From an uncultured Loktanella sp. (lineage in GTDB: Bacteria > Pseudomonadota > Alphaproteobacteria > Rhodobacterales > Rhodobacteraceae): 6,024 nt of DNA. Positions 1-5,726 of the stretch are shown in pieces. Made by a program: the position numbers and the translations under genes. The notes below the pieces were generated by a model. It did not search any database. It saw only the letters and a list, made by a program, of their open reading frames with translations, and had not been told where the DNA came from. The stretch's first letter is position 1, and the number at the start of each line of letters is the position of its first letter. The stretch lies in assembly GCA_913061335.1 (NCBI GenBank), contig CAJXTP010000182.1, forward strand, positions 1-6,024, in the 5' to 3' direction.

Positions 1-8
1 ATCCTTTT
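1..8 (-). promoter_or_regulatory. Ribosome binding site of the next gene, beyond the left edge
   Basis: Seven to nine bases past the flgE stop codon the minus strand reads AAAAGGA (positions 8-2), a good Shine-Dalgarno sequence. Its start codon would fall just outside the window. This implies another gene follows flgE closely in the same operon. In related flagellar clusters that gene is commonly flgK, but its identity is inference. Confidence 0.5.
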
Positions 9-14
9 ATCCAT

Positions 15-1316
15 TTAACGTTTGATGTTGGTTGTCTCTTGCAACATTTCATCGACGGTTTGGATTACTTTGGCATTGGATGAATATGCGCGTTGGGTTT
101 GGATAAGCTGTGTCAGCTCGGCCGCGACATCAGTCGAGGATTCTTCGCGGGCATAGCTGATGATGTCACCCGTTGGGCCGTCACCCGCATCCCACATGAA
201 GAACGTGCCGCTGTCTGGCGTGACCCGATAAGATTGCTGATCAAGCGATTCGAGACCATTCACATTGGACACATCAATCAACGGAATTTGATACAAAACG
301 CGGTTGATTCCAGTATCAAAAGACGCCCTGACAAAACCGTTGGGGTCGACTTCAATGCCCGTCAAGCTGCCAACTGACGTACCGTTCTTAGAAATCGAAA
401 CCGGCGCAAATGCATCAGAAAGCTGTGTCAGACCATTTGCTTCACCCAGCTCACCAATGCCAATTTCAATTGGACCACCGTCCACATTGACCGCGATTGA
501 TCCCGTGGCTGGGTCATAAGCCCCACCAGACACGGCGGTGACCGATTGCAACGTGCCGCCAGCGCCGCGTGTATCGTCAAATTGCAGGGTATATTCACCC
601 ACGATTGCCCCGCCCGATGCGCTATCGCTTACGGTCATCGTCCATTCATTTGATGATCCGGTTGCCGGTACTGTTGGCGTGAAAGTCACGTTCAGTGTCG
701 CTGATTTCCCAAGGTTATCGTAGTATTCCAACGACAGTACTTCTTCGTCACCGGCAGCCCCGTTTTCAGTTGCGGTCGCAGGCAGGTTTACCGCTAAATC
801 CATAATAGTCGTGGCCTCACCTGCAAACTGATTGGAATTAATCTGAATCGGCTCCAAACCGTCAACGGAATCGCGCGGGAACGTTGGAATTGAGCCGTCC
901 GCATTTGCAGGCCAGCCCATCAGGACCAAACCACCAGGGCTACGCAGGTACCCTTGATCATCCGCTCGAAACGATCCGGTCGTGCTAAGTAGCAATGGGT
1001 TTTCGCCGTTGCCAACCGCGACAGACGCCTCTGTCGTAACAGGGAGCATCCCACGGCCACGGACGGCCAGATCAGTTGGATTTGACGTGGATACCAGCGA
1101 CCCGCGTTGATCAATCAACCGCGTCGACGTGGTGCGCACACCGCCAGCAGAATAACCGCCGCGGCCATTTTCAGTGACCATAGAGTGAAAGTCTGTGACC
1201 GCACGCTTGTACCCATAAGTCGAGGCATTCGCAATGTTATCAGAGATCGTGGCGAGCCGCGTCGCATTGGACGCAAGCCCCGCAACAGAGGCATTAAGAG
1301 AAGAGGAAATCGTCAT
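15..1316 (-). CDS. flgE: Flagellar hook protein FlgE
   Basis: This is the structural subunit of the flagellar hook, the flexible joint between rod and filament. It is exported by the flagellar type III system and polymerises outside the cell. The 433-aa product has both conserved ends of the rod/hook/filament-axial family. The N-terminal segment carries SDNIANASTYGYKR (residues 25-38), and the C-terminal amphipathic helix is rich in Q and L (about 396-430, including LIQTQRAYSSNAKVIQ). Between them lie a D1-type stretch with TGSFRADDQGYL (113-124) and a Gly/Thr/Ser-rich outer domain (about 165-330). The position usually occupied by a G-x-GFF motif reads GRGML (87-91). The ATG is preceded by GAAAGG with a 7-nt spacer, and the axial-family N-terminus begins at that residue, which fixes the start. 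It lies 87 bp after motB, with a CtrA-like site in the gap. FlgF or FlgG would be the alternatives, but the length and large central domain favour FlgE. Confidence 0.95.
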   Translation of the reverse strand: MTISSSLNASVAGLASNATRLATISDNIANASTYGYKRAVTDFHSMVTENGRGGYSAGGVRTTSTRLIDQRGSLVSTSNPTDLAVRGRGMLPVTTEASVAVGNGENPLLLSTTGSFRADDQGYLRSPGGLVLMGWPANADGSIPTFPRDSVDGLEPIQINSNQFAGEATTIMDLAVNLPATATENGAAGDEEVLSLEYYDNLGKSATLNVTFTPTVPATGSSNEWTMTVSDSASGGAIVGEYTLQFDDTRGAGGTLQSVTAVSGGAYDPATGSIAVNVDGGPIEIGIGELGEANGLTQLSDAFAPVSISKNGTSVGSLTGIEVDPNGFVRASFDTGINRVLYQIPLIDVSNVNGLESLDQQSYRVTPDSGTFFMWDAGDGPTGDIISYAREESSTDVAAELTQLIQTQRAYSSNAKVIQTVDEMLQETTNIKR

Positions 1317-1378
1317 GGCAAGGCCTTTCTGGATCGGGAAATGACGGTGTCGTTGCCTACATCCCTAAAGCCACAGCC

Positions 1379-1393
1379 TTAACGCCCCCCTAA
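1379..1393 (-). promoter_or_regulatory. CtrA-like binding site upstream of flgE
   Basis: In the motB-flgE gap the minus strand reads TTAG, seven bases, then TTAA. This is one base away from the TTAA-N7-TTAA consensus of the alphaproteobacterial cell-cycle and motility regulator CtrA. It lies 63-77 bp upstream of the flgE start, a reasonable place for an activator site. The half-sites are embedded in a short direct repeat (TTAACGC and CTAACGC on the plus strand). I could not recognise a matching -10/-35 pair, so the role is inferred from motif and position only. Confidence 0.4.
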
Positions 1394-1403
1394 CGCGTCC
1401 CAA

Positions 1404-2237
1404 TCAGATATCAGACCTTAACAGGATTACCTCAATCCGGTTGTTGCGCACGGCGGTATGGTCAGCGACAGCAGGGTTGCGGTCCCCTGAACCAGTGATG
1501 CGTGCGATACGTGCAGGGTCCAGCCCGCCGTCTTCTAACATCAACCGCATCGCCTCCGCGCGTCCAGTAGACACCGCCCAGATGGGATTTTTCAGGCGTA
1601 GGACCGATCGGGATTTCAGATGACCTGTCACTGCAATACCGTTTTCAACAACTACAAAAAGTCGCGCAAACAAGGCGGCAATTTCTTGGGTTACGGGCGT
1701 TGGAATGTCGGTGTTCGCCTCGAACAATGGCGCGTTGGGCAAATCAAAAACTTCTATAATCAGACCCTCGTCCGTCAGGCGGGTCACGATGTGCCGCAGC
1801 GCCTCTTGAGCCAACATGCTTTCGCCGCCGATACCCAATAACGTTTCTTCGATATCGCGCAAGGATGCTATTTGATTCGCAATTATGTCCGCCGCTTCAG
1901 CATCGTCGCCACCAACTGCGGACCCCGTGTTGATCGACTCTGGAACGCCTCCCATACTTGTGCGAATCAACATCGTCTCTGCGAAAATATCTTCGCCACC
2001 AAACATGCCATCACCACCGCCAGAAATACGGTTGACCGCGATTGTCGGCGTGAAATAATCCGCAAGGCCCTTGCGCTGTTGTTCGGTCGTCGCATTCAGC
2101 AACCACATCAACAAAAAGAATGCCATCATCGCGGTGACAAAGTCGGCATAGGCGACTTTCCACGCGCCACCGTGGTGGCCACCGCCTTGGATGACCTTCT
2201 TACGTTTGATTATGATCGGTGCATTTACAGTCGTCAT
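1404..2237 (-). CDS. motB: Flagellar motor stator protein MotB
   Basis: MotB is the peptidoglycan-anchoring half of the MotA/MotB ion-driven stator in the inner membrane. The 277-aa product has a short basic cytoplasmic N-terminus (KRKK, 11-14). One transmembrane helix follows (about 28-48) with the family signature YADFVTAMMAFFLLMWLL, in which Asp32 is the expected proton-carrying residue. Next come a plug-like segment (TEQQRKGLADYF, 51-62), a Gly/Asp-rich linker (about 70-115) and a C-terminal OmpA-like domain (about 145-275). The OmpA-like domain keeps STGRAEAM (203-210) and a terminal NNRIEVILL, but where family members usually show GHTD it reads TGHLKSR (184-190). The start is supported by GGTGGTGA three bases before the ATG and by the basic N-terminus. 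No motA adjoins it. It lies 87 bp after the FkbM-type gene and 87 bp before flgE. Confidence 0.95.
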   Translation of the reverse strand: MTTVNAPIIIKRKKVIQGGGHHGGAWKVAYADFVTAMMAFFLLMWLLNATTEQQRKGLADYFTPTIAVNRISGGGDGMFGGEDIFAETMLIRTSMGGVPESINTGSAVGGDDAEAADIIANQIASLRDIEETLLGIGGESMLAQEALRHIVTRLTDEGLIIEVFDLPNAPLFEANTDIPTPVTQEIAALFARLFVVVENGIAVTGHLKSRSVLRLKNPIWAVSTGRAEAMRLMLEDGGLDPARIARITGSGDRNPAVADHTAVRNNRIEVILLRSDI

Positions 2238-2292
2238 CTTTCACCACCCAATTTCGCCACACAAGATCGATTTAGGGGGCAGGGGGTGAAAG
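2238..2292 (-). promoter_or_regulatory. Potential stem masking the motB ribosome binding site
   Basis: On the minus strand, CTTTCACC (2292-2285) is the exact reverse complement of GGTGAAAG (2245-2238), which directly abuts the motB start codon and contains most of its Shine-Dalgarno sequence (GGTGGTGA, 2248-2241). After one mismatch, two further G-C pairs extend the stem. The enclosed loop is 39 nt and includes two C5 runs. If formed in the mRNA, this structure would block ribosome entry at motB. The pairing is seen directly; the regulatory role is inferred. Confidence 0.35.
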
Positions 2293-2324
2293 GGTACTTA
2301 AAGATTGGATTGTCTTAGAATGCG

Positions 2325-3092
2325 TTATTTCTGCATTTTAACATAAATTTCATCAGGTCCGCAGAACTCAGCGAGATTATAGCCTTTTTCGCGCATCAAC
2401 GCAGGCAATGCCGGATCAGCATTGTTGTTCTCAATTGACCATATAGTGACGTCATGCTTATCAAATGGGAATTTCTGCAAAGCGGCTAATTCGCCACCCT
2501 CAATATCCAGTGAAACAAAATCTGGATGCATTATATCTGCCTCGACCAAAATGGCCGACAGCGACCGCGTCGGGACTTTAACCACATTCTCGGCGTGACG
2601 AGGGTCAGATCGAACGCGCTTAAGCAACTGCTCGTCATAGGTTTTGGACAAGCCGCTCATCTGGGTGAACCCTTCGGTCACGGTAATGAAATCGGCGGTG
2701 CCTTTCTTGTCGGACACAGCATATTCCATGCATGGAGACGTGCGCATTTTCTCGGCCTTGGCGCGCTGGGCAGCAACGGGTTCAACCATAACGCCCGTCC
2801 AATTGCGCCAACGTTCAAAGAACATCGTGTTTGAACCAGTGACACCGTCATAGGCGCCAACATCAACAAATGTGCCGCCCTCTTTTTGGTTCATAATGCG
2901 ATCGACGATCAAATCTTGGCCAGCCTGCGATGCATAAGGAAACGTCGCACTCAGCATGCCGCGGACGGTATGCAGTTGGCGGGTCAACGGGGCGCGGGCG
3001 CGGGTCTTCTCAGTCGCTAGCTTAGCGACAAGTTCACGTTGAAGTTCGGCCAATGCGTCATGAGCGGCTTTGATACGGGCGTCGATGGTCAT
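2325..3092 (-). CDS. FkbM-type SAM-dependent methyltransferase
   Basis: The 255-aa product is a predicted S-adenosylmethionine-dependent methyltransferase of the FkbM family, most of which O-methylate sugars or other small groups. After a charged helical N-terminus (about 1-35, coiled-coil-like) comes SQAGQDLIVDRIM (55-67), typical of the family entry segment. The SAM-binding loop FVDVGAYDG (75-83) follows, then an acidic strand end VEP (103-105), then VPTRSL (173-178), and the hallmark SLDIEGGE (194-201) followed by WSIENN (218-223). All core motifs look intact and there is no signal peptide or membrane segment, so it should be cytoplasmic. Its ATG overlaps the stop of the DUF6165-type gene by 4 bp (ATGA), so translation is probably coupled. 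It is the last gene of the putative modification operon before motB. Substrate unknown; a glycan made or transferred by the upstream protein is the natural guess. Confidence 0.85.
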   Translation of the reverse strand: MTIDARIKAAHDALAELQRELVAKLATEKTRARAPLTRQLHTVRGMLSATFPYASQAGQDLIVDRIMNQKEGGTFVDVGAYDGVTGSNTMFFERWRNWTGVMVEPVAAQRAKAEKMRTSPCMEYAVSDKKGTADFITVTEGFTQMSGLSKTYDEQLLKRVRSDPRHAENVVKVPTRSLSAILVEADIMHPDFVSLDIEGGELAALQKFPFDKHDVTIWSIENNNADPALPALMREKGYNLAEFCGPDEIYVKMQK

Positions 3093-3490
3093 GATTGGGT
3101 CCCAAATTCAGTATATGATTTCTCTTCCACTATCTGGGATCCCAGAAGCAGGTTGATGCTCTTCTTAACACGGGCGCGTTCGTCGTTGGTAACATAAACG
3201 GCGCGGGCCAATCCGATAAATCCGGGACCAAAGTCAGACTTCGCCTCGAACGCACGAATGTCGTCCTCAATGACCCATAGGTCAGCATTTATCTCATAAA
3301 GCTCGCCCCACAGGGCCTGCAATGCAGGCGACATCGGGATTGCAGCCGTCGCTGTCTGCGTCAGCACGTCCATCTCGTGGCGCACATTAACGAGTTTGGC
3401 AGCATCAGTAATCTTTTCAGACTTCAGGCGCAGAATGGTCAATTTGTCGATCAGCTCGCCTGGGGCGGTTGGGACAAGAATTTCCGTCAT
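3089..3490 (-). CDS. DUF6165-type small protein of unknown function
   Basis: The 133-aa product matches my recollection of the DUF6165 family in both length and landmarks. It has a PGELIDKLTILRLKSEKI segment near the N-terminus (10-27), a central Trp/acidic helix (LWGELYEINADLWVIEDDI, 60-78), and a C-terminal block (YVTNDERARVKKSINLLLGSQIVEEKSY, about 99-126). It looks almost wholly helical, soluble and without signal peptide or recognisable catalytic motif. The start has GGAAG (3502-3498) upstream with a 7-nt spacer. The gene overlaps both neighbours by 4 bp (ATGA junctions), lying exactly between the TPR-glycosyltransferase and the FkbM-type methyltransferase. This tight packing suggests dosage-matched production and perhaps an accessory or scaffold role for one of these enzymes. 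The family assignment is from memory and no biochemical function is known to me. Confidence 0.75.
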   Translation of the reverse strand: MTEILVPTAPGELIDKLTILRLKSEKITDAAKLVNVRHEMDVLTQTATAAIPMSPALQALWGELYEINADLWVIEDDIRAFEAKSDFGPGFIGLARAVYVTNDERARVKKSINLLLGSQIVEEKSYTEFGTQS

Positions 3491-4845
3491 GTGTGATCTT
3501 CCAAATACTGGCTAAGTGCGGCCTGCAATTCTGCCATCACACCCGACCACTGCAACGGGGTCTTTTGGCGAAACAGCGTCATATTCTGATACCATGGCGT
3601 AGTGTCGCCAACATGTGTCCAAACCCAAAACGGGTCCCAATGCAATACTGTCCATGTCGGCACGCCCAGCGATCCGGCAATATGCGCGGTCGCGGTGTCC
3701 GACGTGATGATCAAATCCATGGCCTGCATTGACGCAGCAGTATCGGAGAAACCACTCTCGTCGGACGCGGCATCGACGATAAACGCAGACGTACCATCGG
3801 CGAAATACGGATCTAACATTGGGCCTTTGTACAAGGAAAACAGCTGCACACCTTCAATATCTGTCAGCGGCAGAAAATCCGTATGGCTAAATGACCGAAA
3901 CGCATTGCCCTTATAAGTAACCGAACCGGTCCAAACGACGCCAATTTTCAGCACATTATCATAGGGCGCAACAATGCGCGCGGCACGCTCGGTGCTTTCA
4001 GATGGCACATTCATCCGCGCAGGCGCGGGCACATCGTTCGTCTTAGAAAAGTGAACCCCAGCCAAATCCATCATGTTAACATAGTAATCGATCCGGGCAT
4101 CTCTTGGTATACCTTGGCCAATCCAGTCGGCTCCGTCCAGATTTTCAAAAAGGGTGGCCACTGGACGCTCGACCAAGCAATGCACTGTTGCACCCATGTC
4201 CTTCAACACGGGCAGGAAACGGGCGAACAGAACCGCATCGCCGAATCCTTGCTCTGGCATGACCAATACGGTTTTACCTTCCAAAGGTTCGCCCTGCCAT
4301 TCAGGAAACGGCAAATCGCGGGACTTCAGCTCGCCTGTCTTCCACCGAATTTTGTAAGTCTCAAATGCGTGGGCATAGTCACCGGCACCTAACTGAGCAA
4401 AGGCCAGCTGCATCTGCAATTCGGTATCATCAGGATGAATGGCAATTTGCGGCGTCAGATAGGCAATCGCACCGGCGTAATCGCCCAAGCCGCGCAAACA
4501 CCTACCGACCATAGCGATATGGTTCAAATTATCCGGCTCACGATCCAGCACCCATTTGCGGTGCGTGATCGACGCTTCGTATTGACCAGTATCAGACAGG
4601 ATATTTGCGATGTTATTGCGAAAACCAACCTCGTCAGGGGCAATAGCCAAGGCACGTTTTTGGGCACGTAGCGACTGTTCATGACGGCCCGCTGAACGGT
4701 GTAACACGCCAAGGTTCGACCAAATCCCTGCGTCGCTCGGTTCATGTTTTAGGTAAACTGCATAAAGTTTAGCCGCCTCTAACAGCGCGCCATCTTGATG
4801 CAACTTCGTGGCACGGGAACGCAAATCTTTTACAGTTTCAGCCAT
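3487..4845 (-). CDS. TPR protein with glycosyltransferase-9/heptosyltransferase-like domain
   Basis: The 452-aa product has two halves. Residues about 5-170 form four to five tetratricopeptide repeats; the unit ending in the first aspartate/proline turn reads IWSNLGVLHRSAGRHEQSL (41-59), and such repeats bind protein partners. Residues about 190-445 resemble the GT-B fold of heptosyltransferase-like proteins: a glycine loop PEQGFGDAVLFARFLP (197-212), IGVVWTGS (301-308) opening the second Rossmann half, and SDTATAHIAGSLGVPTW (382-398), the usual nucleotide-sugar-side motif, followed by PWYQNMTLFRQ (417-427). No signal peptide or membrane segment is seen. The predicted role is cytoplasmic sugar transfer to a TPR-bound protein. 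The same layout occurs in the Caulobacter flagellin glycosyltransferase FlmG, and the neighbouring motB and flgE fit that, but TPR-GT9-like proteins are common and many have unknown substrates. It starts 10 bp after the preceding gene, with GTGGGA as a modest ribosome site, and overlaps the next gene by 4 bp. Confidence 0.8.
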   Translation of the reverse strand: MAETVKDLRSRATKLHQDGALLEAAKLYAVYLKHEPSDAGIWSNLGVLHRSAGRHEQSLRAQKRALAIAPDEVGFRNNIANILSDTGQYEASITHRKWVLDREPDNLNHIAMVGRCLRGLGDYAGAIAYLTPQIAIHPDDTELQMQLAFAQLGAGDYAHAFETYKIRWKTGELKSRDLPFPEWQGEPLEGKTVLVMPEQGFGDAVLFARFLPVLKDMGATVHCLVERPVATLFENLDGADWIGQGIPRDARIDYYVNMMDLAGVHFSKTNDVPAPARMNVPSESTERAARIVAPYDNVLKIGVVWTGSVTYKGNAFRSFSHTDFLPLTDIEGVQLFSLYKGPMLDPYFADGTSAFIVDAASDESGFSDTAASMQAMDLIITSDTATAHIAGSLGVPTWTVLHWDPFWVWTHVGDTTPWYQNMTLFRQKTPLQWSGVMAELQAALSQYLEDHT

Positions 4846-4855
4846 AGTCCCACAC

Positions 4856-5641
4856 CTAGTCCGCGCTGCGCCGTTTGACGGGCTTTAGCAAGGTCTCCGG
4901 GCGACGCTGCTCAGCGGCCTCAAACAATGAAAACGTTTGATTGACGTAATTCACAGCACCGGAAATCAACTCCATGTAATCATCAAGGTCTTGGGTCAAT
5001 TCGACCTCTGTGCAGACGATGCTACGGTCCTGCGGGCTAGTCTCGAACGTGACATAAAACAGCGGATCACCACGGTTAATCTTCAACGGCTTCGTTGTGT
5101 CGTGCCATTCAAATGCCCACATCAACGGACGCGGCCACACGTTGATCGGGAACCGACCACCAAAGATCGTGCCGGGCAGCGGGTTTTGGGAGTGATGCAT
5201 GAACGGGGCAACCTGAGACATGTAAACCGGCTCGTCCGCGATAAACACGTAAGGCAACTGCAACTGCAGCGTCGGCACATCAGAATAGCGCCACTCATGT
5301 TCCGCCGCGATATGCAGCTTTTCACGTAGTTTATTGCCACGAATGCCTGACTTATCGCCGTTGAGATTGCGCATCGCTGGGCGTCCATCGGCATCGCGAA
5401 TAAACTCAAGGTTCACATCAAACGGGCAACGCACCACAAAATAGCGGCTTTCCATGCCGATAACAGCAGGACATCGGGACGCTGATTTCGCATGTTTTTT
5501 GTTCATCTCAGCCGAGCGGACACGCTCTGGCGGATAATATATGATGCCTGCCTTCTTTTGATTCAGAAACCAGCCAACCGTAACGGGACCGCTTTTCTTC
5601 TCTGTGTCGCCTGTATTTTCAAAATGCACGGAAAGTTGCAT
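4856..5641 (-). CDS. Uncharacterised 261-aa protein, weakly DUF6065-like
   Basis: I do not firmly recognise this protein. It appears soluble and cytoplasmic, beta-rich, with no signal peptide or membrane helix. Visible landmarks are WFLNQKKAGIIYYPPERV (24-41), a Cys-Pro (57-58), CPFDVNLEF (72-80), a central LQLPYVFIADEPVYMSQ (127-143), a proline/tryptophan-rich stretch INVWPRPLMWAFEWH (166-180), GDPLFYVTFE (191-200), and a basic C-terminus (KPVKRRS). The order PY-F, then a P-L-G turn, then W-P and a final GDP/GEP strand recalls DUF6065 proteins, a family of unknown function, but I rate that as tentative. The start is secure: AAGGA (5652-5648) lies six bases before the ATG. It is the first gene of the putative operon, ending 10 bp before the TPR-glycosyltransferase gene. 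Its job is presumably linked to that enzyme, for instance as a substrate-processing or sugar-handling partner. That is inference from position only. Confidence 0.7.
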   Translation of the reverse strand: MQLSVHFENTGDTEKKSGPVTVGWFLNQKKAGIIYYPPERVRSAEMNKKHAKSASRCPAVIGMESRYFVVRCPFDVNLEFIRDADGRPAMRNLNGDKSGIRGNKLREKLHIAAEHEWRYSDVPTLQLQLPYVFIADEPVYMSQVAPFMHHSQNPLPGTIFGGRFPINVWPRPLMWAFEWHDTTKPLKINRGDPLFYVTFETSPQDRSIVCTEVELTQDLDDYMELISGAVNYVNQTFSLFEAAEQRRPETLLKPVKRRSAD

Positions 5642-5659
5642 CTGTAATCCTTTTTAACC

Positions 5660-5688
5660 CTGCCCCGTAATCGGGGTCTTTGGGGCAG
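5660..5688 (-). promoter_or_regulatory. Two mutually exclusive hairpins in the leader of the modification operon
   Basis: In the minus-strand transcript CTGCCCC (5688-5682) can pair perfectly over 7 bp with GGGGCAG (5666-5660) around a 15-nt loop. Inside that loop, CCCCG (5676-5672) can instead pair with CGGGG (5667-5663) around the tetraloop ATTA. Both forms use the same GGGG at 5666-5663, so only one can exist at a time. The structure ends 7 nt before the AAGGA ribosome site of the 261-aa gene. No U-tract follows on this strand, so an ordinary intrinsic terminator is unlikely. It may be a leader switch or a protein-binding hairpin. Confidence 0.35.
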
Positions 5689-5700
5689 CTTGCGCCTCAA

Positions 5701-5718
5701 TTGCTGTATAAACTGCAA
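5701..5718. repeat. Imperfect dyad, possible operator
   Basis: The plus strand reads TTGCTGT, ATAA, ACTGCAA, giving 7-base arms with a single mismatch around an AT-rich 4-base centre. It lies just after the stop codon of the upstream partial gene and about 60-77 bp before the start of the 261-aa gene. It could be an operator near the operon promoter or a weak stem. Symmetry is the only evidence. Confidence 0.25.
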
Positions 5719-5726
5719 ATACGGCG

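Noticed and set aside
1872..2318. A 148-codon open frame on the plus strand, opposite motB
   Set aside because: It lies antiparallel to an unambiguous motB, its product is basic and low in recognisable motifs, and no ribosome site stands out. It is a by-product of motB codon use.
2725..2736. Perfect 12-bp palindrome TCCATGCATGGA
   Set aside because: It falls inside the FkbM-type coding region, over codons for Ser-Pro-Cys-Met-Glu, and is single-copy. Chance is enough to explain it.
3315..3329. Perfect inverted repeat GCCTGC-AAT-GCAGGC
   Set aside because: It is inside the DUF6165-type coding region, in alanine, leucine and glutamine codons, far from any gene end and with no U-tract. It is not a credible terminator.
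4937..5329. A 130-codon open frame on the plus strand, opposite the 261-aa gene
   Set aside because: Its Arg/His/Gln-rich composition is typical of an antisense shadow. The minus-strand gene has a strong ribosome site and operon spacing, so it is the better call.
2325..5641. A horizontally acquired island bounded by mobile elements
   Set aside because: I see no transposase, integrase, tRNA, terminal inverted repeats or obvious direct repeats at its borders, and by eye base composition does not change sharply.
5663..5676. Intrinsic terminator for the upstream partial gene
   Set aside because: The stem is only 5 bp and the minus-strand sequence after it is GCAGGGTTAAAAAGG, with no U-run. It was kept as a possible leader structure instead.
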